Of a stretch of DNA of 64,000 nucleotides, positions 40,641-51,892 are shown piece after piece (position 1 is the stretch's first letter; each line of letters opens with the position of its first letter). The DNA is taken from positions 1,820,001 through 1,884,000 of the forward strand of contig JAQFVV010000003.1 of the NCBI GenBank assembly GCA_028023455.1, in the 5' to 3' direction. The position numbers were made by a program, and so were the translations under genes. Source of the stretch: Epiperipatus broadwayi. Lineage: Eukaryota > Onychophora > Udeonychophora > Euonychophora > Peripatidae. Under the pieces are notes generated by a model. The model saw only the letters and a list, made by a program, of their open reading frames with translations. It had not been told where the DNA came from and searched no databases.

Positions 40641-43373
40641 CCCTAAATATATATCAGATATCAGATCCCACGATTGTCATGCCCCATGACTGGGCGGCCA
40701 CTTTAGCCCAATCATATATCAAGTCCCAGTTGGGCAGACACTTTAACCCTCTCCCATAATCTCCATCTTCTTCATTTATTTACTTTATTATATTTATAAT
40801 TGCCCAGGCGCAAATTCTATGCAAAATAGAATAAAATTTATAATTATAAATTATATTTAAACTTATTTAAAAGGTTTTATACATTGCAACCACTCCATGG
40901 CCTAGCTCAGTTGAGATTATAGGATATGGTCTTTATATATATGAGGCTGACAAGGATGATAAAAATGTCTATAAACAATAATACTATAAGATTAATTTAA
41001 GTATGTTCAGAGAATCTATTCAATACTAAAACTGTTGCAAAATTGACAATTCTCATATTTAGCACAGGATAGATAATGATTAGGACCGGGTACCTTTATA
41101 TCCATATCACCATCTATTCTAAGCAAAGTAAAATGTATTATTGGCATTGTAATACTGATATTTATTATCACCAGACAAATTAAATAAATTGACTTCTACT
41201 GGCAAATCTATATATTTTAGGGCTATGCTATGTTAACTATATGTGTGTGGGTGTGGAAATGAAGGATCGAACGTAAATAGACGAGCAATTCATTTGGATT
41301 TTTAATTCATTAAAATATTTATTAAAAAAAATAATAATAAAAGACAAAAGAAATAATTATAATAAAAAAAATATTATTTATGCACCTTGATAACCAGTTA
41401 CATCTCTTCTAAGGTAAAATCAAAATTGACTACTATTTAATATGTTAATCATATATATCTTCGAATATGTGCATTTGATTATATTGTAAACACAATGTAT
41501 TCATGAAATATATTTTATTAGATTATTTATAAACTTGTATGATGCCACAAATCAATAATCTTTTACATATTATAAAAAAATTATATAACACTTATCTGTT
41601 ACAATCGGTGTAAGTCATCTAACAGTAACTATACAAAATAAATAAAGGCAGGGAAAAATAATAACCACACACTTATACCTATATGCTTAAGAGTTAATGA
41701 ATATCTCCAAACTTAATCTACATAATCTAATTGTCCCTTGACTATTTCTACCTTCAATTCACGTTCTATATCCTTCCTATATACCGAACATATAGCAGAT
41801 AAGGTTTTAATTCATTATTTTTCTTTAAATATACTTCATTAACTAAATTGCATAATAAATACAACATCTTTAAAATAATAATCTATAGCATTACACACAC
41901 ATCCGAATATCCAAAATCAACTATTATATACTTTCTAAATCATACAAAATAATAAATTATCATACTCTAATGATAATAAAATTACATTGTTTTGTTTTGT
42001 TTTTTTAAAAAGAACACAAAACAAAAAAAAAAAAAAATTGTTTATACATCTATTGTAATCAAAAAAAAAATATTTGTCAATATCCCATTATTACATATTA
42101 AGTTTTTTAAAAGAAAATTGAAGGTTGAAAGTTAAAGAAATATACATATTAATTTTAAAAACAATGGTAAATTATAACATAAAAAAAAAATGTCTATCTG
42201 ATTGTTAAGCATAACTTGTTAAGAGTGATAAAAGGTTTTTTTTATCCTAGAATTTCGTGACAGACATTAAAAAATGATATTTGCATGCATTGACATTATT
42301 TCACTATATATACATGACTAGCAAAGTCATACAGTAGAAAATGATCTTCTAGTTATAAAATTAAGTAGATAAATTTTAATTTGCAGAAGATTGATAAAAA
42401 ATGATTAGAATTTAATATTAAGCATCTGGTTTTAGCGTCTAATGAAAAAAAATTGGTGCTAGCTTTATTTTACACAATTTTGCCATTTTAATATTACTTA
42501 CTTTTGGCAATATCTTGAAATAAATTATAATTACTTATCTTACGTGATGTCAAGGTAATTTTAAAAGGTAGCGAACTTGAACCATGGTTTAATAGAAGTT
42601 TGGAGCTGATTTTCCATCTGGGTCTATCTCTTCATGGTTTTATTACTCCAGTAGTATAATAGAAATTTTCCATAAACATATCATTAGAATCCTTGCGATG
42701 TTTTTTTAATATTTGTAATACTTTTAGAGAGTTATTGATTCTTTTAGGTTTTCTTTTTTTTTTCTTCTTCCTCGGAGCCTCTTTTTTTACTTTCAAGTTT
42801 TAAACTCCATGTCTTTCTCCACTCATGCCCTCTGTGTTTCTATGACAATCAACTTTGGAAGCTTGCCAGAAATATTATTTATAAAAATTTTAATACTACA
42901 ATGTTTGAATATAATAAACATAGTAATAAAAAATATTAAATACTAATTATTAATTTTAGAAATGTTATTTACTATTACAAATAATCTCTATCATTTTTAA
43001 AACTAAGATTCTAAGACAATATATAATCAGTAACTTATAAATAAAAATATAGAAAAGAAAATTCCAATTAATAATATATTTATGTGTCTGCCTATTATGA
43101 CATGTAAATCCTCTACTATACACAAACATCTACCACTAAACATATACTCCAAAACTCCACCAATCAATATACCCATTTAAAATTTTAATTTTGTTAAAAT
43201 CTTAATTTTAACTAGCAAATTACATCACAATTTAAGTTTAGTTTTCCTAAAGACTCAATTTTAAATATTAAATTATATCACAATACATTTTTCTCAACTA
43301 ATTATCTTTAGCCATTGTTAGCACAAATGTGACCTTCCCACATTTCTTTCTGGTGCCAACCTGGAAGGTTACA
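40641..43373. other. Unidentified inserted segment inside the family B LTR
   Basis: Present in the right LTR of family B and absent from the left, so it was inserted. It runs between two AT tracts. Its right end, GGAAGGTTACA, resembles the terminus of the other LTR families; read on the minus strand it would start TGTAACCTTCC. Its left end (ATTACCCTAAAT) is a poor match to the expected partner. GC-richer patches lie at 40660-40760 (with a GTCATGCCCCATGAC palindrome) and 42540-42860. No coding frame was seen. It may be another long LTR of about 2.7 kb. Confidence 0.4.
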
Positions 43374-43383
43374 ATATATATAT

Positions 43384-46300
43384 ATCATCATCATCATCAT
43401 CATTATCAACCATTATCAATCCACTGCAGGATGAAGGTCTCTCCAAGTTTAATCCATCTTCTCCGATCTTTAGCTTCTCTTCTCCACATCACCCCTACAC
43501 ATTTTCTTATTTCATCCATCCATCTTACATGTGGTCTCCTTCTGGGTCTTTTACAATCTCTTGGAATCCAGTTTAAAATTTCAATTGTCCATCTATTATC
43601 ATCTCTTCTAGCAATATGTCCAGCCCAACTCCACTTCAATCTTTTAATTTTTTCAATGAGGTCAGTAACACCTGTTTGTTCTCTTACCCATACATTGCGT
43701 TTTCAATCTCTTCTTGTTACTCCCAACATACATCTCTCCATACTTCTTTGAGTGGTCTGAAGTCTCTGTATTGATCTTCTATTAAGTGTCCAAGTCTCAG
43801 ATCCATAAGTAAGAACTGGTAAAACACATTTGTTAAAAACCTTTCTTTTCAAACACATAGGCATATTTCCTTTTAATATCAAGTTATTTCTACCAAAAGC
43901 ACTCCAACCAAGTTTAATTCTATGATTAATTTCCTCTATTATGTTTCCATCTGTATTAATAATCTGACCAAGGTATTTGTAACTCTTAACTTCTTCTAAT
44001 TCATCATAATCAATCTTTATTTTCATATTTTGAGCAAATCGATTAAACATTACTTTAGTCTTTTTAACATTTATCTTTAGTCCTACTTTCCTACTTTCAT
44101 CTGATAACTCCTGCAACATTTCCTGCAGCTCGGAAGCATTATTTGCAAAAACAACTACATCATCTGCGAAATCTAAATGACTTAAATAATCTCCATTTAC
44201 TTTCACTCCTTTAGTTTCCCATTTTAATCCACAAAATACTTCTTGCAGCACTGCTGTAAAAAGTTTTGGAGATATGGAGTCACCTTGTCTTACACCTTTC
44301 TCAATGTTGACTTTCCCAGTATCATTATGTAATCTAATTGTTGCTGTTGCATTTTTATAAATATTCTTTAAAATATGACAATATCCTGGATCTATACCTT
44401 GATGATCCAATGCTTTAATCACTGAAGAAATGTTTATAGAATCAAATGCCTTTTCATAATCTACAAATCCAAAACATAATGACAACTCATATTCATTTGT
44501 CCTTTCTATAACTTCTCTCAATACTTGAATCCGATGATCTACTGTACTAAAACCACTTTTAAATCCAGCTTGTTCTCTTGGTTGGTGAAAATCCAAGGTT
44601 CTCTGTAGACGAGTTGTAATTATCTTGGTAAAAATTTTATATAAAACTGATAAAAGGCTGATAGGTCTGTAATTTCTAATATCTTCTTTATCACCTTTTT
44701 TAAATATTAATATTATTACTGCATTCTTCCAATCATCCGGTACATCTTTATCATTTAGACATTTGGTATATAACTTTGCTAATATTTTTTCTGTTTCTTC
44801 ACCTGCTTCTTTTAATATATCAATTATAATTCCATCATTACCTGGAGCCTTTCCTTTTTTCATACATTTAATTGCATTTCTCACTTCTTCATTTAAAATT
44901 CTGGGCAATTCGGAAGATGTAATAGATATAGGAGGTACTTGTTCTTTATTACTATATAATTCTTGATAAAAATCTTCTACCAATTTCATAATGTCATCCC
45001 TCTTTTTAGTAATAATTCCATCTTTTTTCCTTATTGCAGATATAAATTTCCTACCAATACCAAAATGTTGTTTTACATTCTTAAGACTTTTATTTTCTTC
45101 TACAGCTTTTCTTGCTAGTTCACAGTTATACTTTCTTATATCATTTTCAACTCTTTTCCGCACCATTTTACAAAATTCGAGATATTCAATTCTTTTTAAT
45201 GCATCATTCTTGCATATCTTCATATTCCTTCTTTTCTTCATAAGTTCTCTAGTCTCAGTAGAAATTTTATTAGTCAATTGCTGCTTTTTTCTACCAGCTA
45301 TCTTTGTTGCAGTTTTTAAAAGTGTATCAGTTATTTTCATATTAGTTTCATTCAAATCTGAATCATGTTCAAAATCTACTAATACTTGAAACCGATTTGT
45401 AAGTTCTAATTTAAATTCATTAGAATGTTTCTGAAGATTAGGAATATCAACTGTAAATATAGTTTTTCTTAATAATTTTTGTCTCTCTAGTTTTACATTA
45501 ACATGTATCTTACCCCTTACTAATCGATGATCACTTCCTGTGTTAAATTTATTAAGAACATTACAATTTTGAAATATGTATTTCCTGTTAGTCAAAATAT
45601 AATCCAATTCTGCTGTACCTTCATTTGGATGCTTCCATGTCCATTTCCTTCTAACATTTTTCTCAAAAAAAGAATTCATAATATAAAGTTTTTCCTTCTC
45701 TGCAAACTCCACAAGTCTATGTCCTCTCTCATTTCTATTACCATAACCAAAATTACCTACAACACTTTCATCTTTCATTTGTTTACCAATTCTAGCATTA
45801 AAATCTCCCATAACAATTTTAAAATGTTGTTTACTCTGATCAAAAGCCTTTTGTACATCCATATAAAAATCTTCTACTACTTCATCACTGTGAGAACTTG
45901 TTGGGGCATAAACCTGAATTATCTGCATTTGATATCTGCTATTAAGTTGTATAACTAATCTTGCCACTCTGTCTGATACACCATCAATCTCCACAATATT
46001 GTTCTTCCACTTTTTATTTATAATGAATCCTACTCCACTTGTATTTCCAATATTTGTGCCTTTATAATAGAGTATATGTCCACTTTTTAAATCAATTGTC
46101 TCTTCACCTTTTCTTCTAACTTCACAAAGTCCAATAATATCCCATTTAATATAAGAGAGTTCTTCTTCTAATTCTTGCAATCTTCCTTCACTTGAAAGTG
46201 ATCTGCAGTTGTAAGTACCTAAATAAAAAGTCGTCATCAAATGGCAGCCTGGGTCCGCCTCCAGGATATTCTTAGCACCCTCAACCGCTGCCTTGGTTGG

Positions 46301-46674
46301 TGACTTTACAGCCTCCTGGGATTAAGGGCCATGCTTTATTTTTGTCTGTCATAATTGTATAATTGGGAAAAATCTTTATCATTTACACAAACATTCATTC
46401 TGCCTTATCAGGCACTGAGAAGAAAGACCATGGTGTTTCTTGATCTTAAACTCAGAGGTAAAAAGCCAATAAACTCACCACGCTGGCTAATGCGTGTTGG
46501 TGAGCAGCCCATCCATGTTCATATACTATATGAATAAACATATAGTAATAACAGCTGCAACGACAAGAACGTATGGAGTGGTCATTAGGAATTTGCCCTG
46601 CTCGGTTCCTTTAAGGCCTCTAAGAGGAATCAAAGGGTCTCCTTTCAGTTAATAGCAAACTCCTTTCTGCAGCC
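43384..46674 (-). mobile_element. RTE-type non-LTR retrotransposon (LINE), nearly full length
   Basis: About 3.3 kb on the minus strand. It starts at about 46674 with an untranslated leader of about 440 bases. One long reading frame (46237 to 43406) follows, and it ends with a short trailer and an (ATG)n tail (43384-43403), the kind of simple 3' repeat typical of RTE elements. Both sides are AT dinucleotide runs, so a target duplication cannot be read. It is far less decayed than the relatives at 14590 and 30757, so this family has been active recently. The single frame with an N-terminal endonuclease and a central reverse transcriptase, with no second frame, fits the RTE clade (the group that includes BovB and is often labelled craniofacial development protein 2-like). 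Confidence 0.88.
43406..46237 (-). pseudogene. RTE LINE endonuclease/reverse transcriptase, one in-frame stop
   Basis: Single polyprotein for target-primed reverse transcription. Start ATG at 46237-46235; a TTG immediately precedes it. Endonuclease (APE type) at about residues 5-240: N10, E39, Y110 in QVYAPTS, D145 and N147 in GDFNARIG, D212 in LDYIL, and SDH at 235-237. Reverse transcriptase at about 450-750: [18 protein letters not shown] (591-599), [10 protein letters not shown] (RQGD 650-653), and FADD (690-693). After residue 844 a TGA (43705-43703) interrupts the frame, which then continues in phase through GVTDLIEKIKRLKW, WAGHIARR and WRREAKDRRRW to a stop at 43406. Restoring nothing, the whole frame spans 944 codons, close to full RTE length. 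All catalytic residues are visible; only the C-terminal part is cut off by the stop. Confidence 0.9.
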
Positions 46675-46686
46675 ATATATATATAT

Positions 46687-46702
46687 ATGAATAAAAATTA
46701 TT

Positions 46703-46755
<53 letters not shown>

Positions 46756-46774
46756 CCTAATAATTTTTATTCAT
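46687..46774. repeat. 20-bp inverted repeat around an (AT)n tract
   Basis: Left arm ATGAATAAAAATTATTAGGT (46687-46706) and right arm (46755-46774) are perfect inverted copies separated by an (AT)n run of about 48 bases. The right arm belongs to the family B LTR (its counterpart is near 34773). The left arm is an extra inverted copy between LINE and LTR, so it arose together with or after the insertion. Confidence 0.9.
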
Positions 46775-47734
46775 GGAATAACTTTTAATTTATTAAGTTA
46801 TTTTTTTAAAAATAACTAAAAGTTTATTAAACATTTTAAAAAATCAAAGATAGCAATCTTTAATTCTACCCGGAGGACAAATTGAGAGAAAGAAAAAAAC
46901 TTATTACATTTATGAAACAAAAAACAGATTTTCTATTAATAAAAATATAATGAGAACACATAAAAAATAATACCTCTGGCCATGGCTTTAGTGTTAGAGT
47001 CCTTTTCAGTTCCAGCTTTCTATTTAAAAACTTCTTAAACATGGAATGATAAAGATGTCATTATCCTGATCTGTAACATTTCCAGATAATTGAAAAATAA
47101 CAAAATTTGTCTATTTTGTTCTCTTGAATTTTCAGGTGGGACAGATATATTCAGAGAGACTCATTGCTCTTGGTTGAAGCAAAGTTGCAGACTGCCTAAA
47201 GATGTTTTTATTTTTTTTACATTTTCTTCCAGTGAAGGTAGTTTACATGGAGGAGGGTAATGCCTAGCTTTTAGCTGAATCTAGTACATGGTTTCCATTG
47301 TACAAACCATCTTTAGTGCTAAATTCATAGTATGCTAAAAGCTAGATTAAATTTTTTTATTATATTCAATAGCTTGGTTAAGATTTCTGCTGTTATGCCA
47401 CAGGTTCATAAGAGCTTCTGCTTCTTTCTTTTCAGCAGTTGGATTAAAACTTCATTGCTTTCTCTTCAATAGCTAAATTAGGGATAATTAAGATTTGACT
47501 TTTCTCTTCACCAGTTAAGTAAGCGATAACTCTCCAGACACTTGGGTATTATCACCTATTCACACTCCCACATATATTTGTTTTACAACAATCTTGCCCA
47601 TAAGCCAATTTAAAATCTGTCTCTTACACAATAATTTTCATGACAACCAATTAAATAAAATTTCATAAAACAATTGTTCAGCCAATTCTGCCGTTAATTA
47701 TAAAAAGTGAAAATAAGTTAAGTACTTAAATTTA

Positions 47735-48481
47735 ATATAGAAATAAAACAAACTAACTCCTTCTTTTTAAAACTTGATTTATTAAGACTATAATCATGAA
47801 AAAGGAATCCGACGTTTCGACTATTTTTTATAGTCTTTTTCAAGGCACACTAAAATAAAATATATATACACAATAAATATCACATATTCAAAAAAAAAAT
47901 TAAATTAATTAAAAATTACAAAATATAAAATATATCCATAACCAAAATTTTCTTTTTTTTACCTTATCTCACTCCCCTTACCTATTACAATCACAACTTA
48001 AACACAACTAATTCCTTTTTAAAAATTCTATATATATCAAATAAAAACTTTTTAATTAAAAACCTATTATTTTATAAAAGAAAATAATAGGTTTTTAATT
48101 AAAAAGTTTTTATTTGATATATATAGAATTTTTAAAAAGGAATTAGTTGTGTTTAAGTTGTGATTGTAATAGGTAAGGGGAGTGAGATAAGGTAAAAAAA
48201 AAGAAAATTTTGGTTATGGATATATTTTATATTTTGTAATTTTTAATTAATTTAATTTTTTTTTTTTTTTTGGAATATGTGATATTTATTGTGTATATAT
48301 ATTTTATTTTAGTGTGCCTTGAAAAAGACTATAAAAAATAGTCGAAACATCGGATTCCTTTTTCATGATTATAGTCATAATAAATCAAGTTTTAAAAAGA
48401 AGGAGTTAGTTTGTTTTATTTCTATATTAGATATATATGAACTATTTTGAAAAGAAGAACTGTGTGATGGATATATTAAAT
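47735..48481. mobile_element. Inverted-dimer insertion, Penelope-like
   Basis: Two arms, 47733-48073 and 48081-48429, are near-perfect inverted copies around a 7-base loop. An asymmetric tail runs to 48481. The insertion is bounded by a perfect 12-bp direct repeat (TACTTAAATTTA at 47723-47734 and 48482-48493), and the uninterrupted family B LTR near 35771 has a single ACTTAAATTTA. Each arm carries a hairpin with GACTAT...ATAGTC followed directly by GAAAC. That is the shape of a hammerhead ribozyme 3' core, although the 5' core (CTTGAAAAA) deviates from CTGATGA. Terminal repeats in inverted arrangement, hammerhead motifs and a target duplication of this length are known from Penelope-like elements. 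No protein is encoded. The arms are so similar that the event is recent compared with the host LTR. Confidence 0.75.
48313..48358 (+). ncRNA. Hammerhead-like motif, right arm
   Basis: GCCTTGAAAAA, stem GACTAT, loop, ATAGTC, then GAAAC and ATCGG. Mirror copy in the left arm at 47803-47849 (minus), which has the intact ACGTCGG where this arm has ACATCGG. Stem II and GAAAC fit; the catalytic CTGATGA box is not intact, so it is probably an inactive relic. Confidence 0.4.
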
Positions 48482-48928
48482 TACTTAAATTTAACAACAT
48501 AAAATTATTGACATTCCTTTATAATTAAAACCAAATCTTGTAAAAAAAAACAAAAAAAAAAAAAGATAATCTATTAATTACACTGATTTGATTTTTTTTT
48601 CATTAAATAGAGATAAAAAAAGGAAAACAACGCTGATTAATTAAAAATAAAAATTTACAAAGTATTAAAATCTTATTTTGTTCTACCCTATGTTTTATTT
48701 TTTATTTTTTTTATTTTCTTAGATTTAATGATTGAGAATTTTTATACTATCATATGGGGATTTCACAATAATTGAGTTAAATAATGACTCTAAAACAATA
48801 AGTCTAAGAAAATTTAAATATTATTGTTTCAATAATAAAATAATTTTTTATTCTCAAACCTGAGGAACATGCTGCCAAACTACTAATTGTTGATTTTTCT
48901 AATACAATTATGTAACCACCTGGTTACA

Positions 48929-50449
48929 ACACATATATTTATAAATATAACAATGTCTAATGTTAAACTCTTAAAATAATCAAAGTAAAATAAAATAACA
49001 ATAAAATACTAGCTAAATTAAAATCAATAAATATTTGTCATGGTCTTAGTTTCACCTACAAGAATAAATAAACATAAAAAATGATCAATTAAAAGGGTTT
49101 TCTTTAATCTTTCTTTTATTGTCAAAAAAAGATAATATTTGCTTTATTGAACAATATTTATTGTTATTATCACACCCATGAATGTATAAAGCAAAACTAA
49201 AGTACTTATGAAGACTTTTTGGATAAAACTCAATATATTCTATCTCTTGTAGATCTCAGTACAATTACATGGAATTTTTAAAAAGCCTTTCTGGAATTAT
49301 TTTACTAACTTTTTAAATTTAATTTACTCTCTTCTCCAAGCAACTTTTTTACTCCCTCTCCCCTAATAATAAAATTAACTATTTTTATAAAGGGATCTAC
49401 AAATTGACAATTCAAAAGATAGAAATCTCATATTACTTGTAGAACAATAAATGGATTACAAGAATTTTACAATAGTTTTGCCAGGATTACATTGGCATGA
49501 CACATTTAACAAGCATGATGTAAATTTGAAAACTAGCATTATTCAAATGTGTTTACAAGTGATTGGTTACAAACATATATAATTTTAATTAATTGGGATA
49601 ATAAAATTACATGGAAATATGTTATGTTGTGTAGATATTTACATTACTAATCATACAAGATTTTTATTAGTCTTTGCTAGTTAAGTCATAGGGAATAGAC
49701 AAGATATATATTAGATTAAAATGTTATATAGGGTTGATGGGCATTTTGTAGTTAAGCTGTGGGGGAGGGGCTAGAAATTTGATGGGGAATAAAGTTCATA
49801 TGGTCTGAGTACATTTATCTTAAATTTGACTGGTATGATTGGGAGACTTTTTTGGCTCTTGTCTGTTGTGCTGAAGATGCAGAGAAACAAAAACCCCTCA
49901 TCATGAATAGTAGGATACTGAAATAAAAGAGGTCTGTTGATTGTTAGTTATATGGCTGAGCATATGCTCATTCTAGAGGGGCAGGTTCTGACAATATTGT
50001 TTTATAGTTCTGCTCTTTAAGGAGTGTCTATGTGACTGCAAAAATATTCAGGGGGATTATGTTGCAATCTCATGTTTTTAATTTATATTAGTTTGTTGGT
50101 ACATGTGGATGAATGCCTCTCAAAGATGTTTTACAAACATAAAGATACAATGCATACACCAGAAGGCAAATAGGGTAAAAGATGGGTTTATTTGGGAATG
50201 TGAGTTTTGGGAAATATGAGTTTTGTAAGGGCTAAGTTATATGTTGTATGGAGATTGGGTTCAACGGTAAGCATTTAACATGATTTATCAGTTGAGTTGA
50301 GTTCTGAGAAATTGTCTCTTTGATTGCATGTCATAATCCACAAAGGGAATCAATATTTTTGTAGAGGCAATGATAATGTAGAAAACCAGCTGTGGAGAGA
50401 ACATGAAAAATTAAGATGGACCAAGAAGTCAAAAAAACATTAGCTCCAG
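48929..50449. other. AT-rich DNA without recognisable gene
   Basis: Nothing recognised up to about 49700. From there the plus strand becomes G-richer, which continues to about 52260 and probably marks an old, unidentified repeat including the L1-like remnant that follows. Confidence 0.45.
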
Positions 50450-51500
50450 GGACCATTTTTTAAACTGTTGGAGAAGATAGTGTTTATTGTTACCAAGTAA
50501 GAGGGATCACTGACAAGGTGTGAGGGAAGTAGGTTATAAATTTGTCAGTATGTGTTCTTAGGATTATTGGAGAAGCTGATCTGGTTGGCTTTGGTCAGTG
50601 TTGAGAAAATAAGAACTGTGAGATATGGCATTGAAGGGGTTATCAATAGAACTGACTTCGAGCAGGTATTGGAATTGGAATTTGCTGATGATTATAGTTA
50701 TTAGATTGATGGATTTTTATGTGTGGAACACCTGGATGTTTTGAATGCCTAGACAATTATGACATAAGTGTGCCACTGGCTGAGCTCTTTTACAGAGATC
50801 AATATCATTTTCCAGTTCCAGAGCAATTTATTGTAGATGGAATTGATGGTAGAAATAAATGCTTTTGTGAATTTGATAATTGAAGAGTAGTAAGTAATTT
50901 TGGCAATAATAAGAGTATTGAATAGATAAATTTTGAAATAGATGGAGAGGTAGGTCTTAGAGAGTAAATTGGTGACTTTGAGTGCACTATCTTAGAGCCT
51001 GGTTTATATTGCCTGTCTTTTAACAAGTGTGTCTTTGTAGAATGGGAAGCCTAGGAATGAAATGGGTTTTCCATGAAACATTTATGTGCATCATCAGTTT
51101 TATTGAGATTGAATTAAAGCTTGTAGGCAGATGTGTAAACACTGAGCTTTGCAATGTGGGTAATTGTTTCCAGGAGGCAGGAAGCAAGAAAAATCATAAA
51201 TGTATGTAACAAAGTACTGCTGTGTGCATGGTATTTGAATTTTTATTTATTGTAAAAATTGGTTTATGCACAGTAAAGAAAGTAACAATTTGAATAGTAA
51301 TCCCTGTGGAATGGACTGGGTGGGGATGAAAGATAGAGAATTTCTGCCATTGAGAGTGATGTGGACCTCATCACTCAGCTGGAGATTTGTAATTAGGCAT
51401 AAAGGAGAACTGGGATTGTTGTATAGGAAAGCATCTGAATAAATATGTTGATGGAGTTGAATACTGCTTGCATGTATACCTGGATTATAATGGGACCATA
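50450..51500 (-). pseudogene. Degenerate L1-like LINE remnant
   Basis: The firm part is 50778-50945 on the minus strand, open for more than 55 codons: YLFNTLIIAKITYYSSIIK, followed by FTKAFISTINSIYNKLLWNWK and then KELSQW. It matches in order the conserved segment after the reverse transcriptase in L1/Tx1-type LINEs (the block running from the isoleucine-rich ILPK-like motif to the FIWN-like motif and a SQ). Upstream, near 51290-51340, a peptide IPQGLLFKLLLSLL could be the relic of the RQG motif, but frames are broken and that part is weak. No endonuclease was found. This family is distinct from the RTE elements elsewhere in the window. Confidence 0.5.
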
Positions 51501-51767
51501 TTTTTTTTTTCTTGAGATGAGGATTGTTATAAAAATGTGCTGTATCTATATGGATAAGCCTTTTTAAAAACTGGAGGGTAATATGAGTGGAAGGATGAAT
51601 AGCTCAACTTCATCTTTAACAAGCTTTTTAAGTAACTTTATAACTAATGGGCTTATGGATATGAGTCAAAGATTGGATAGGCTGGATATGGAAATAAATT
51701 TTATAGTGAACTGTATTATTGTGTTGGGGTATAGATCTCTGACATCATATTTTCTTTGGAATAAGAA

Positions 51768-51776
51768 ATAGGCAAT

Positions 51777-51816
<40 letters not shown>

Positions 51817-51824
51817 ATTGCCTA

Positions 51825-51889
<65 letters not shown>
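51768..51889. repeat. Two adjacent perfect palindromes of microsatellite
   Basis: First palindrome, 51768-51825 (58 bases): ATAGGCAATATC, an (AT)n core, and its exact inverse GATATTGCCTAT. Second, sharing its border: a CT run (51826-51838), an AT run (51839-51856) and a GA run (51857-51889), so that the CT and GA tracts pair over at least 14 bases. Such structures can extrude as cruciforms and point to fold-back synthesis during replication. Confidence 0.93.

Positions 51890-51892
<3 letters not shown>

Larger units (their letters stand above)
33757..48928 (-). mobile_element. LTR retrotransposon, family B, nested and decayed
   Basis: Two direct copies of one sequence of about 2.4 kb lie at 33757-36198 and 39646-48928 (the second interrupted twice). 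Each begins TGTAA on the plus strand and ends GGTTACA. Between them, 36199-39645 (3.4 kb) is the internal region. Two bases inside the right LTR, on the minus strand, is TGGTGACCCAACTATGGGCC (39643 down to 39624), which has the look and spacing of a primer binding site for a host tRNA, so the element reads on the minus strand with its 5' LTR on the right. The internal region shows a Gag-like remnant but no recognisable protease, reverse transcriptase or integrase, so it may be a long non-autonomous derivative. The flanks (ATAT left, ACAC right) do not give a clean target duplication. Confidence 0.65.
46753..48928 (-). repeat. 5' LTR of family B element, proximal part
   Basis: Homologous to about 34770-36198, apart from the 747-bp insertion at 47735-48481. 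It ends ACCTGGTTACA. The match to the other LTR is good but with many substitutions and indels, so the element is old. Confidence 0.75.

Noticed and set aside
44763-45958. Plus-strand open frames inside the LINE
   Set aside because: Shadows of the long minus-strand polyprotein.
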